Source: Litorivicinus sp.
GTDB lineage: Bacteria; Pseudomonadota; Gammaproteobacteria; Pseudomonadales; Litorivicinaceae
Reading direction: 5' to 3'
Assembly: GCA_018401755.1 (NCBI GenBank)
Contig: JAGYKJ010000006.1
Span: 474,184 to 538,183 of the forward strand
Length of the DNA stretch: 64,000 nucleotides
In this document: positions 30,592 to 41,466 of the stretch, piece after piece
How positions within the stretch are numbered: position 1 is the stretch's first letter
How the letters are laid out: each line of letters begins with the position of its first letter
The notes under the pieces: model-generated
Seen by the model: only the letters and a program-made list of their open reading frames with translations
What the model was told of the DNA's origin: nothing
The model's database searches: none
Made by a program: the position numbers and the translations under genes

Positions 30592-31268
30592 TGCAGCGTC
30601 TTGGTATCGAGTAGAGCCACCCGCCGCCTTGCCGGTGGGCAGGCCAGGGGTCGATTTGGCGATGTTGGGACGCATAAGGTGACAGGTGGGCGTCCGGCTT
30701 GTTTTGAGACGTGAAGATGCAGTCCATCCGAATCGCGGGTGAGACTCCAACGTGTGGGGGCGGGAGAAGGCAGATTTCCAGCCGCGCTGTGACGGATGAT
30801 GACCAATTGACAGCCCACATCTTGGGCGGCCAGATGCAGTCGACGCAATTGCTTGGTTTGGTAGGGTGCCTCTGCACAGCACAGAATGCTGGCAAGAGTG
30901 CCGGAGCGCACCAGTTGTTCCAGCGTCCAGGCCTGTTCATCGCGGGCACAGCGCACCACATGAACGACCTGTGGCGAAATGGCCTGTTGTTGTAACCCTT
31001 CAGCACTCAACTGATAGGATGGATTCAGGAGTCCAAGCCCTTGGCCAAGGCTACTGATCTGTTGCCACACAGGCAGCCATAGACCGAAGAGAGCGGTCGA
31101 CGGAAGCTCGGTGAGGCATTCCAAGAGCCCGTGTGCTGGCCAGCCACCACCGACGAGCTGCCGATCCAGGGCTGGATGTCCACTGGACCAGACGGCTGTC
31201 GTGCGACTGCTTTGGCCTTGCCACAGGCGCCCAGCATCAAATAGAGGTTGTAACAGTTTTGAGTTCAT
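30588..31268 (-). CDS. imuA: RecA-like mutasome protein ImuA
   Basis: LFDAGRLWQGQ...VWSSGHPALDRQLVGGGWPAHGLLECLTE; translationally overlapped with imuB. Confidence 0.85.
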   Translation of the reverse strand: MNSKLLQPLFDAGRLWQGQSSRTTAVWSSGHPALDRQLVGGGWPAHGLLECLTELPSTALFGLWLPVWQQISSLGQGLGLLNPSYQLSAEGLQQQAISPQVVHVVRCARDEQAWTLEQLVRSGTLASILCCAEAPYQTKQLRRLHLAAQDVGCQLVIIRHSAAGNLPSPAPTRWSLTRDSDGLHLHVSKQAGRPPVTLCVPTSPNRPLACPPARRRVALLDTKTLQ

Positions 31269-31270
31269 TG

Positions 31271-31286
31271 CTGTATAAAAATACAG
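31271..31286. promoter_or_regulatory. LexA (SOS) box
   Basis: ctgtataaaaatacag, matches CTGT-N8-ACAG; TTGACT -35-like element (minus strand, 31298..31303) upstream. Confidence 0.88.
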
Positions 31287-31321
31287 TTTTTTGCTGGAGT
31301 CAATCCGATAGTCTGCTGGCC

Positions 31322-33352
31322 ATGAATCAATTGCGTGCCTGTGCACTGTTTCTGCTGTGTCTCTCTCATCTGGTCTTTGGTCAACAGCCTGAGAATCAGG
31401 TGCGTGCGCAACTCCTGTCGCCGGTCGAGGCGGTGGTGCCTGGGTCAACCGTGTGGTTTGGTTTGGCGCTCACCATTGCCCCTGGCTGGAACACCTATTG
31501 GTCCAACCCTGGCGTCACTGGTCTGCCACCGTCGGTCACCTTCGGCGAAGGTGACAACAGCATCACCCCTGAACTGTTCTTCCCAGTGGCTGCGACCAAG
31601 GCCTTTGGCGGTGACGATACATTACTGACCTATGGCTACAGTGATCAGGTGATCCATCCCTTCGCCATGACTGTGCCAGCCTCGACCACGGGGTCGTATG
31701 TGCTGGAGGGTGAGGCGCGCTGGTTGGTCTGTCGCGAATTGTGTATCCCTGAGTCGCAGCCTGTTCGCCTCGCACTTCCTGTTGTGACAGCGACACAGAG
31801 GCCAGCGCCCCATCCGGATGCGGCGCGCATTGATGCCGCCCGAGGTGCCGTGCCTGCTGACTTCCCGGGCGCCTTTACAGTGAGTGCGGATCGCCTGCAG
31901 ATTTGGCTCAGTGGCTTTCAGGATGTGACGGTGCTCGACCTCATGCCTGAGGCGACCGGCTTGGTGGCGGGTCGGATTGTGACGCAAACTCCGACGGATC
32001 AGGGGCGTTGGCTCAGTTTGGATCGGCCGTTACCGATCGATGACGGGGTCCTCGATCAACCACTGGTGGTGGTCTCCGCACAGGGCGGTAGTCGACTGCA
32101 TTTTGATGCCACCTTGGCGTCGCCAGAATTCCCCAGTGGCGCGGCCTTGGCGTTGCCATTGGCCCTGCTGATGGCACTTGTCGGGGGGTTGTTACTGAAT
32201 TTGATGCCTTGCGTCTTCCCAGTGCTCTCGATCAAGGCTCTGGCCATTGCCAAAAAAGCACAGGCCGCACCGGCAGAGGTCGCAGCCAGTGTTGGACTCT
32301 ACGGCTTGGGAATTTGGGTCAGCATGCTGTTGCTCGCAGGCTTGATGGTGGCCTTACAGATTGCCGGACACAGCATCGGTTGGGGGTTCCAGTTGCAGTC
32401 GGCCTGGTTTGTTGGGCTCTTGGTGTTCGTCTTTGTGCTGCTTGGATACAACCTGCTGGGATGGTTTGAGTTCGGTGGTCAGGCGGCGGATTTAGGCCAA
32501 TCCTTGACCGAAGGAGGCAGCTATCGTTCGGCATTCTTTACCGGCGTCTTGGCGGTGGTGGTGGCGACACCCTGTACCGCGCCCTTCATGGGTGTTGCCA
32601 TGGGCTACACCCTGACCCAACCTTGGTGGATCACGCTGTTGGTGTTCTCTGCACTGGGACTTGGTTTGGCGGCTCCGATGTTGGCCTTGGTGGTCTTCCC
32701 AGGGATCAGTCAACGGCTCCCACGTCCGGGCGCTTGGATGGTGACGTTAAAGCAGACCTTGGCCTTCCCAGTCTTTGCGACGGCGATTTGGCTGATCTGG
32801 GTGATGACGCGTCAGACCTCAGCAGATGCCATGGCACTGTTATTGGCCGGACTGCTCTGGACCAGTTTTGGCTTGTGGCTTCGACAGGCGTGGTCCAAGC
32901 GTCCTCTGGTTGGGGTGGCGATCGCCCTGTCTGGGATGTTGGTGATTCCGCTGATTGCCACCTCGGCCTCGGTCGATGACACGACAGCCTCGTCACAGCG
33001 AGCTGCGTCTGTGGAGTCGGTCCCCTACTCAGAGGCGGATTTAGCGACGGCGTTGGCGGCCGGTCAAACGGTCTTTCTGAACATGACGGCGGATTGGTGC
33101 ATTACCTGTAAAGTGACCGAGCAACGTCTTTTGCACACAGAGCGGGTCTCGGCGCTCTTTGCCGAGCACCAGGTACTGCGCATGACGGGCGATTGGACAC
33201 GTTATGACGCATCCATTACTGCCTACCTGAATCGCTTTCATCGGGTTGGTGTGCCCTTGTATGTGATCGAGTCCCCGGCCCATCCCCCACGGGTCTTGTC
33301 GCAATTCCCGTCCTTTGACGAGTTGGCCGAGGCGGTCGCCAGTCAGCCCTGA
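31322..33352 (+). CDS. dsbD: Protein-disulfide reductase DsbD family
   Basis: N-terminal DsbD-like domain, LNLMPCVFPVLSIKAL TM domain, C-terminal thioredoxin motif FLNMTADWCITCKVTEQ. Confidence 0.92.
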   Translation: MNQLRACALFLLCLSHLVFGQQPENQVRAQLLSPVEAVVPGSTVWFGLALTIAPGWNTYWSNPGVTGLPPSVTFGEGDNSITPELFFPVAATKAFGGDDTLLTYGYSDQVIHPFAMTVPASTTGSYVLEGEARWLVCRELCIPESQPVRLALPVVTATQRPAPHPDAARIDAARGAVPADFPGAFTVSADRLQIWLSGFQDVTVLDLMPEATGLVAGRIVTQTPTDQGRWLSLDRPLPIDDGVLDQPLVVVSAQGGSRLHFDATLASPEFPSGAALALPLALLMALVGGLLLNLMPCVFPVLSIKALAIAKKAQAAPAEVAASVGLYGLGIWVSMLLLAGLMVALQIAGHSIGWGFQLQSAWFVGLLVFVFVLLGYNLLGWFEFGGQAADLGQSLTEGGSYRSAFFTGVLAVVVATPCTAPFMGVAMGYTLTQPWWITLLVFSALGLGLAAPMLALVVFPGISQRLPRPGAWMVTLKQTLAFPVFATAIWLIWVMTRQTSADAMALLLAGLLWTSFGLWLRQAWSKRPLVGVAIALSGMLVIPLIATSASVDDTTASSQRAASVESVPYSEADLATALAAGQTVFLNMTADWCITCKVTEQRLLHTERVSALFAEHQVLRMTGDWTRYDASITAYLNRFHRVGVPLYVIESPAHPPRVLSQFPSFDELAEAVASQP

Positions 33353-33822
33353 TTAGAGCCCGATTTTCCCCGAATCTCCTGAATCGTCTCGGGCTCACCC
33401 CAGGGTTTGAGGCCCTGAATGGCCTCGATGACTGTGCCATCGCGATGGATCAGCACTGTGGTGGGGACACCACGCAGCCCATAGATTTTGAGCCCACTCA
33501 TGGTGGCATCTAAGACATCCACGGTGTGGGGCCCAAACAGCTCCGGACGCTTGGCTTGGAAGGCAGCCACCACTTGTGCGGATTCGCCAAAGTTCACCAA
33601 GTAGACGGTCGCCTTTCCATCCAGCGCCTTGGCAAGTTGGGCCAAATCCGGGAGTTCTTTAATACAGGGTGCACACCAGGTGGCCCAAAAGTTCACCACC
33701 GCCGGGGCCTTGATTGTGGTGGGTTCGCCAGCAGGCGTGGTGAAGCCTGCGGCCAGTGCAGAGGGTCCGATTCCGGCGCCGACAAGCGCGCTCCACAATA
33801 AGATTGTCCTACGATTTAACAT
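33343..33822 (-). CDS. TlpA/ResA family thioredoxin-like protein
   Basis: APAVVNFWATWCAPCIKELPDLAQLAKAL; LRGVPTTVLIHRDGTVIEAIQG. Confidence 0.92.
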   Translation of the reverse strand: MLNRRTILLWSALVGAGIGPSALAAGFTTPAGEPTTIKAPAVVNFWATWCAPCIKELPDLAQLAKALDGKATVYLVNFGESAQVVAAFQAKRPELFGPHTVDVLDATMSGLKIYGLRGVPTTVLIHRDGTVIEAIQGLKPWGEPETIQEIRGKSGSNQG

Positions 33823-33924
33823 TGGTTATGCTCCTGACAAGGATCGCATGACACCGTATTGCGATACGCGCAATGGGGTGCCAAATGAGGCGACATACAA
33901 CACAACAACACTGGAGTCGTCACG

Positions 33925-34755
33925 ATGCTTGATCAAATGAGAGCATCATTAACCAACCTCAGCAAGTCCGAACGTAGCGTCGGTGAGGCAATCTTATCGG
34001 ATCCAGAGCGGGCGGTGCACATGAGTATTGCGCGCTTGGCGGTGGCATCAGGGGTGTCTGAGCCCACCGTGAATCGGTTTTGCCGATCGCTCGGTTGTAA
34101 AGGCTTTCCGGACTTTAAGCTGAAGTTGGCGCAGTCCTTAGCGAATCCAGCCTCCTTTCAAGTGCGGGGATTAAATGACAATGACACCGCACCCTTGTTG
34201 GCGGATAAGTTGTTTGAGACTGCACTGTCGCGCTTGACCCGCGCCCGTGCCCGCTTACCTGAGCAAGATCTGGCTGGGGTGATTGGTGAGATTTTGGACT
34301 GCCGGCGATTACTGATTTACGGTCTGGGCCCGACCACCGGTCTTGCTCGTGGTTCACAAGAACTGTTTATCGGCACACCAGTCACTGTGATCGTCCACAC
34401 CGATGCGGTGATTCAGGAACTCACTGCCAGCTCTGCCATGGAAAGTGATCTGTTTTTGTTTCTCTGCACCAATGGAGAAACCGCTCCCATGGTGGCGTCA
34501 GCCACGGTGGCAGACGAGCGAGGCGCCCGCCTGATCGCCATTGCGCCGACAGGCAGCCCTCTGGCACGTGCCTGTCATCGCACCATCGATCTGGTACTGG
34601 ACACCCAAGCGGCCACCCAGGCACGGTTCACCAATCGCTTGGTCTGTCAGTTGGTGTTGGATGTGTTGGCCGAAGCGGTCCAGCAAGCCACCCGCGCAAA
34701 TAAGCGGTATCAACGCGCGACATCAAAAAACACCATGGATCAGGCCGCGCGCTAG
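33925..34755 (+). CDS. hexR: RpiR/HexR family transcriptional regulator
   Basis: LTNLSKSERSVGEAILSDPERAVHMSIARLAVASGVSEPTVNRFCRSLGCKGFPDFKLKLAQSLA plus SIS domain. Confidence 0.92.
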   Translation: MLDQMRASLTNLSKSERSVGEAILSDPERAVHMSIARLAVASGVSEPTVNRFCRSLGCKGFPDFKLKLAQSLANPASFQVRGLNDNDTAPLLADKLFETALSRLTRARARLPEQDLAGVIGEILDCRRLLIYGLGPTTGLARGSQELFIGTPVTVIVHTDAVIQELTASSAMESDLFLFLCTNGETAPMVASATVADERGARLIAIAPTGSPLARACHRTIDLVLDTQAATQARFTNRLVCQLVLDVLAEAVQQATRANKRYQRATSKNTMDQAAR

Positions 34756-34793
34756 TCATTTTGGTCTATGCTTTTGGTCACGAAGGAGTCTGA

Positions 34794-36155
34794 GTGGCCA
34801 AAACGCGAACCGAATATCAATGTCAGGACTGTGGTGCTGCCAGTCGTCAGTGGGCGGGGCAATGCGTCACCTGTGGTGCCTGGAATACCCTGGTCGAAGC
34901 AGTCATCGCCGATGTCAAACCGGCGGCTGGACGTGGCTATGCCGGGCAGTTACCCACGCGCGCCAAGCTGGGTGAGATCTCCGCGACTGCGCTGCATCGT
35001 CTGCCCTCGGGCATGGGTGAGCTGGATCGTGTCTTGGGCGGCGGCTTTGTCCCAGGCTCGGTGGTGCTCTTAGGTGGCGCACCTGGGGCCGGCAAAAGCA
35101 CCCTGTTGTTGCAAGTCGCGACCCATCTGAGCGGTCAGACGCCTTGTCTGTACGTGACTGGCGAAGAGTCGTTGGAACAAATCGCCCTGCGTGCGCAGCG
35201 CTTGGGGCTGTCTGGGGCGCAACTGGACTGTGTTTCCGAGACTCGGGTGGAAGCCATCGAGGCTTTGATTACGTCCCTGCGACCCGCCTTTGTGGTGGTG
35301 GATTCGATTCAGGTGATGCAGGTCGAGACCCTCTCGGGCGCCCCCGGTAGCGTGGGCCAAGTACGAGAGTCCGCTGCCTATCTCACCCGTGTGGCCAAAC
35401 GAACCGGTGCGGTGTTGTTATTGGTTGGGCACGTCACCAAGGATGGCACATTGGCGGGACCCAAGGTGCTGGAACACATCATTGATGCCTCGATGATGCT
35501 TGATGGCGACACCGGTGGCCGCTATCGGACCCTGCGCGGCATCAAGAACCGCTTTGGCTCGGTGGGGGAGTTGGGTGTGTTTGCGATGACTGAGACCGGC
35601 CTGAAGGAGGTGAAAAACCCCTCTGCCTTGTTTTTGCAGCGCCCTGAGCGTCCAGCCCCGGGGTCTGCCGTGATCTGCACCTGGGAGGGCACGCGCCCAC
35701 TGTTGGTGGAGGTGCAGGCCTTGGTGGATCATTCCTTGGGCGGTCATCCACGGCGGGTGACGGTGGGCTTAGATGGCCAGCGGTTGGCGATGTTATTGGC
35801 GATTTTGCATCGCCATGGACAGCTGCAGTTGGGGGATCAGGATGTGTTTTTGAACGTCGTCGGTGGGGTGCGGGTGTCTGAGACGGGTGCGGATTTGGGG
35901 GTGATCTTGGCCTCGGTCTCGAGTTTTCGGGAGCGGGTGATCCCTCCTCATTGGGTGATGTTTGGTGAGGTTGGGCTGTCCGGTGAGGTCCGTCCCGTGG
36001 CGTCCGGCCAAGAGCGGATTCGGGAAGCGGCGAAGCACGGATTTACCCGCGCTCTGGTGCCTCGCGCCAACGCCCCAAAACAACCCATCGTAGGCATGGA
36101 GATCGTGCCTTTGGATCGGTTAAGTGATGCCTTGGAGGTGTTTTATGCAACGTGA
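34794..36155 (+). CDS. radA: DNA repair protein RadA
   Basis: GTG start; YQCQDCGAASRQWAGQCVTCGAWNT zinc finger, GGAPGAGKSTLLLQ Walker A, KNRFG motif, Lon-like C-terminus. Confidence 0.97.
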   Translation: MAKTRTEYQCQDCGAASRQWAGQCVTCGAWNTLVEAVIADVKPAAGRGYAGQLPTRAKLGEISATALHRLPSGMGELDRVLGGGFVPGSVVLLGGAPGAGKSTLLLQVATHLSGQTPCLYVTGEESLEQIALRAQRLGLSGAQLDCVSETRVEAIEALITSLRPAFVVVDSIQVMQVETLSGAPGSVGQVRESAAYLTRVAKRTGAVLLLVGHVTKDGTLAGPKVLEHIIDASMMLDGDTGGRYRTLRGIKNRFGSVGELGVFAMTETGLKEVKNPSALFLQRPERPAPGSAVICTWEGTRPLLVEVQALVDHSLGGHPRRVTVGLDGQRLAMLLAILHRHGQLQLGDQDVFLNVVGGVRVSETGADLGVILASVSSFRERVIPPHWVMFGEVGLSGEVRPVASGQERIREAAKHGFTRALVPRANAPKQPIVGMEIVPLDRLSDALEVFYAT

Positions 36156-36782
36156 TTTAGCAGCCATGCGTCGGGATTATCGGCAGGGGACGCTGACCGA
36201 AGAGATGGCCGGTGTCGATCCTTTAACCCTCTTTGATCAGTGGATTGTGGCAGCACGTGATGCGGGTCAGATTGAAGCCAATGCGATGACCTTGGCGACT
36301 GTCGATGCGATGGGACATCCCCACGCGCGGATTGTGCTGTTAAAAGAACAGGTGGCTCGCGACTTTGTGTTTTTTACCAATTATCAAAGTGCCAAAGGCC
36401 AACAATTGGCTGCCTCACCCTGCGCAGCCTTGGTGTTTTGGTGGGACGTGTTGGAGCGTCAAGTGCGCATCGAAGGCCCAGTGCGACGGATTGATCCCAA
36501 GGACAGTGATGCCTATTTTGCCAGCCGACCGCTGAGCTCTCGGCTCGGCGCCTGGGCGTCTGAGCAATCCAAGCCGATTACCGACCATGCGGTGCTTGAG
36601 ACGCGTTATGCCGAACACGCCGCGCACTATGGCGAGGCGGTGCCGCGTCCCCGCATTGGGGCGGTTATGCGGTGGCGGCAGAGCAGATCGAGTTTTGGCA
36701 AGGCCGATCGTCCCGGCTTCACGACCGATTGCAGTATGCGTGGGACGGTCATACTTGGAATCGGCTCCGGCTCGCCCCATAA
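36145..36782 (+). CDS. pdxH: Pyridoxamine 5'-phosphate oxidase, frameshifted near 36650
   Basis: [21 protein letters not shown]...[13 protein letters not shown]...; C-terminus in another frame [41 protein letters not shown]. Confidence 0.93.
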
Positions 36783-36827
36783 CCGACTCCATACGATGTG
36801 TTATGGTGCGATGCACCATATGAGGGA

Positions 36828-37821
36828 ATGCGCGTGAGACGGAGAATAGGGTTGAGCCTTTGGGCGTGTGCGTCCTTGGCCTGGGCGAGCACTGTCTCGG
36901 TGACGACGGTGTCGCTCGAGTCCACCGCCATTGCAGTCACACAGCGTTATCCCGCCACCGTGGAGGCCATGCAGCGAACTGCGCTGTCCGCCGGGATTGC
37001 TGGTGCGCTGACCGAAGTCCGGGTTCAAGTCGGGGATGCTGTGAAAGGCAGGCCAAGTGATCGCGGAATTGGACTGTCGTGATGCCCGACTGGCACGTGA
37101 TCGCGCCAGCGCCGCGGTTGAAGCTGCCGAGATCAATCTGGCATTTGCCCAGCGTCAGGCGGACCGGATCCGCCAGCTGGCGGCCACCAATATTGCCAGC
37201 GAAGAATTAAAAGACACCCGAGTCACCGATGTGGCGCGCCTTGATGTGGCGCTTGAGACGGCGCGTACGGCGCTTGCCGAGACGGGATTAGCGGTCGAGC
37301 GGTGTCGCGTGATCGCTCCCTTTGCCGCCTATGTGACCGCCAAGCGTGCGGATCAGGGGACGCGCGTGCAGATTGGAACCCCCATTGTCGAGCTGACCTC
37401 ACAAGCAATCGAGGTACAGGCGCGCGTTCCACTCGGTGCCATCTGGCCTGATGCGGCCAATCTCACCTTCCAGTCGGCCATGGGCGTTGCACCCTTGGGG
37501 GCGGTCTTGGTGGCGTCGACCGTGGATTCTGGGACAGGCAGCCGGTTGCTGCGATTTGCCAGTCCAGAACGGCTGTTGCCCGGGACTCCCGGACAGTTGG
37601 TGGTGGCGGATGTGGCCCGCGCACTTCCGGGGGACTATTTGGTTGAACGGGACGGGGTTTTGGGGATTTTTGTGGCCGAGGATCAGCGTGCACGCTTTAT
37701 TCCACGGCCCGAGGCGCAGCTTGGTCAACCCGTGGCGGTGAATGACCTGCCGATGACCACCCGTTTGATTGATGCTGGGCGCTTCCGTGTGCGTGACGGC
37801 GACAGTCTCGAGATCAATTGA
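36828..37821 (+). CDS. RND efflux periplasmic adaptor (HlyD/AcrA family), frameshifted near 37046
   Basis: LTEVRVQVGDAVK | AGQVIAELDCRDARLARDRASAAVEAAEINLAFAQRQADR; one extra G. Confidence 0.88.
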
Positions 37822-40800
37822 TGCGTGGACTTGCCCGGTTATTGATCACCAATCCGGTGCTCACCAATCTGACCTTTGTGTTGGTGTTGGCGATGGGGAC
37901 GCTGAGCTATCTGAGTCTGCCGCGTCAGCAGGATCCGACCATCAATTTTAACTGGATTGTCATTGTTACCTCATGGCCCGGTGCGTCCGCCTCGGACATC
38001 GAGACTCAACTCACCGATCCCATGGAAGAAGCGATCCAGCGCGTCGATGATTTAGATTTTGTCTCCAGTTATTCACGCGAAGGACTCTCTTCGATTTTGG
38101 TGCGATTTGAGGATATCTCGGAAGACGTCTTTGAGCGGCGTCTTGCAGATCTACGTCGGGAAGTGGGTACGGCCGAGGATGTGTTTCCGGGTGAGGCCTC
38201 GGATCCCCTGTTTATCGAGATCACCTCATCGAATGCCTTCCCAGCCACCACCTTGGCGCTGGTCGGTGCAGGCGATGATGAGAGTCTTCGAAAGCAAGCC
38301 GAGTTGATTGAAAACGAACTGGAACGGCGCCCGCGGATCGATCGGGTTGATTTATTGGCCTTTGCCGAGCCCGAACTGAAAGTGCAATTTGATCCACAGG
38401 TGCTGGCCAGCCGTGGATTGTCGCCACTCGATCTGGCGAATACTGTGCAATTGTTCTTCCGTGATTTAGCGGCGGGCGAGTTGGATGTGGGCGGGACCAG
38501 TTGGCTGGTTCGGCTGCGCGGAAAATCCAATGCCCCGGAAGATGTGCTGCAGTTTCCGATGGTTGGTCGTGATGGCTCGGTGCGGGTGGGTGATGTCGCG
38601 ACAGTGATTCGGACCCAGGCGGAGCGTTCCGAACTGGTTCGATTCAATGGGCAGCCTGCGGTGATGATGGCGGTGATGAAAGCCGAGGGCGCCAATACCT
38701 TGGAGCTGGTCGACGAGGTTCGCGACTATGTGGCGGCACGGAACGCCCTGGCAGATGTCACTGGGACTCGGTTAGAGCTGATTGATGATCAGACCATTCC
38801 CACCCGAAAAGCACTCTCGATCATGGAAAACAACGCGCTGATTGGATTGGCGCTGGTGCTGCTGGTTGCCTGGGTATTCTTAGGCCTACGAATCGCGATT
38901 CTCACCGCGATTGGCATCCCATTCATTTTGGCAGCCACCTTCTGGGTCTTGGGTGGTTTGAACCAAACCTTAAACGTCACGGTGTTGCTGGGGGTGGTGA
39001 TTGCCCTTGGGATGTTGGTGGATGATGCGGTGGTGGTGGTCGAAGCCATTTATTACCGCATGGAGCGCGGTGTCCGCGGACTCAACGCGGTCATGGATGC
39101 ATTGGCAGAAACTGCGGCTCCTGTGACCGCCGCGGTCTTGACCACCGTCGCCGCCTTTATGCCTTTAATGCTACTGCCTGGGATTTTAGGCAAGTTCATG
39201 ATGGTGATTCCGCTGGTGGTCTCGGTGGCCTTATTGATCAGCTTGATCGAGGCGTTTTGGATGTTGCCTGCACACGTCTTATCGGCATCCTCAGATGGAC
39301 CGTCGACTGGTTGGATGCAGCGTTTGCGGACCCGAATGACTCGTTGGATCCGGCGGGTGTATACCCGTGCCTTGGTCAAGGCGATCCGCTATCCGTGGGT
39401 GGCCATTGCCGTGGTCATCACTGTCTTAGCCGGTGCAGGTGGACTGTTGGCGACCGGTAAGATCCGAGCCGACTTTTTTGCCTCGGATCCGATCCGGGTG
39501 TTCTACGTCAATGTCGACTCTGAGCCCGGGACACGCCTTGAAAGCACGCTGGAGATGGTCTTAGCGGTCGAGTCTGTGGTGAAGGCAGGCCTTGAGGATA
39601 ATGAAGCGCGGGGGGTCATTGCCTACGCAGGGCAACAGTTTACCGAAACCGAACCCTTGCGCGGCTCCCATCGTGGCCAGATTTTAGTGGGTCTCAATCC
39701 CGAAGGTCGGGAGGTCAGTGACATTGTTGATGGTCTTCGAGACGCCGTGGATTCTGTTCCTGGTCCGTCTCGCGTCACCTTCTTACAGCTCGCCGGCGGG
39801 CCGCCGGCTGCCAAGCCGATTTCCATCAAGGTACGCGGGTCTGAGTATGGGGAACTGCGCGCGGCAGCCGATCAGGTGAAGATGATCTTGGCTGCCACAC
39901 CCGGCGTCAAAGACATCACTGACGATGCCCAAGAGGGCCGCATGGCCTTGGAGATGGCCTTCAACGCGGATCAAATGTCACGCTCGGGACTATCGCCCGA
40001 CGTGGTGGCGCGGAACCTCCGGATGTTGGTCGATGGCGAGATCGTCGCCTCGGTGCAGGATGCGGGAGAGACCGTCAATGTGCGTGTGGTTGCTAATCAA
40101 TCACAGATGGACTCGCCGGAGCGACTGCTACAGACCCAGTTGGCGACCCCCAGTGGTGGTCTGGTGAGTCTTGACGATCTCATGGATGTGACCCGCACCC
40201 CTACCTTGGGGACGATTCGGCATTACAACTTCCGTCGTGCCATTACCGTCGAAGCCGAGATCGATGCGGAGATCACCGATACAGTCACTGCCAACACCCA
40301 GGTGATGACGGCTTGGGCGCCCATGCAAAGCCAGTACCCAGATATTGATTTGGATTTCTCAGGTGAGCTTGATGACATTCAAGAGAGCTTGGACTCGATT
40401 GGGGTGTTGTTCCTGTTTGGGCTTGGGGTGATGTATCTGATTTTGGGAACCCAGTTTAAGAGCTACGGCCAACCCGTATTGATTCTGGTGACGGTGCCTC
40501 TGGCCTTTACCGGTGTGATCTTGGGACTGTTCGTGACGGGAAATCCTTTATCGCTGTATACCCTCTATGGGGTGGTTGCACTCTCTGGAATTGCAGTGAA
40601 CTCGGCGATTGTCTTAATCAGCGCGGCCAATGACCGGCTTCGGTTGGGGATGAGCTTAAAACACGCCACCCTCTATGCGGCGCGCCGTCGTGTGGTCCCC
40701 ATTGTCATTACCGTGTTGACCACCATCGCCGGGTTGTTCTCCTGGCCGCCGGCCTGGGCGGGCAGTCCTTAATTTGGGGACCGGTCGCCACGGCCATTGT

Positions 40801-40921
40801 GTGGGGGTTGGGCTTTAGCTCGATCCTGACCTTGTTCGTGGTGCCGGTGTTGTATTACCTCACCGGTCAACGACGGGCGCGACGGCTTGCACCGACCGAG
40901 TTGAGGACCCTTGAAAATTAA
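37818..40921 (+). CDS. RND efflux permease (AcrB/MMPL-type), frameshifted near 40742
   Basis: LARLLITNPVLTNLTFVLVLAMGTLSYLSLPRQQDPTINFNWIVIVTSWPGASASDIE; GMLVDDAVVVVEAI; C-terminus continues in another frame LAAGLGGQSLIWGPVATAIVWGLGFSSILTLFVVPVLYYL. Confidence 0.93.
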
Positions 40922-41023
40922 ATCGACTGCTCATAATTAGGGAATAAGGCGCCATCTTGGGCCTTCACGAAACCGACCTCGTCTTCGGAGAGGTCACCCA
41001 CAATTGCTCATTGGAGGATTGTT

Positions 41024-41461
41024 ATGAGTATTGATTTATCACCCCTGTATCGCACTGCCATTGGCTTTGATCGTTTGGCAACCATGTTGGAAAACGCCAA
41101 CCGAGTCGAAAGTGCGGGCTACCCCCCTTACAACATCGAAGTCATTGGTGAGGACCAGTACCGCATTACCATGGCGGTGGCCGGATTTGCGGATGACGAA
41201 CTCAGCATTGAGTCGAAGCAAAACGAATTGACCGTGGTTGGAAAGAAAACAGAGCCTGAGGACGCAGGTGAGCGGAAGTTCTTACACCGCGGCATTGCCA
41301 ATCGTGGTTTTGAGCGGAAGTTCCAATTGGCCGATCACGTCTACGTGAAAGGCGCGCAGTTGGAGCATGGGCTGTTGCACATCGCGCTCTATCGTGAGCT
41401 CCCTGAGGCGCTCAAGCCACGGACCATTGCCATTGAGCGTGGTCAGGTGATCGACGCCTAA
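41024..41461 (+). CDS. Small heat shock protein (Hsp20/IbpA family)
   Basis: YNIEVIGEDQYRITMAVAGFADDELSIESKQNELTVVGKK...FLHRGIANRGFERKFQLADHV. Confidence 0.95.
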   Translation: MSIDLSPLYRTAIGFDRLATMLENANRVESAGYPPYNIEVIGEDQYRITMAVAGFADDELSIESKQNELTVVGKKTEPEDAGERKFLHRGIANRGFERKFQLADHVYVKGAQLEHGLLHIALYRELPEALKPRTIAIERGQVIDA

Positions 41462-41466
41462 GTGGC

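Noticed and set aside
38069-38695. 208-aa minus ORF inside the RND permease gene
   Set aside because: Shadow ORF in GC-rich coding DNA; low-complexity Ser/Arg composition
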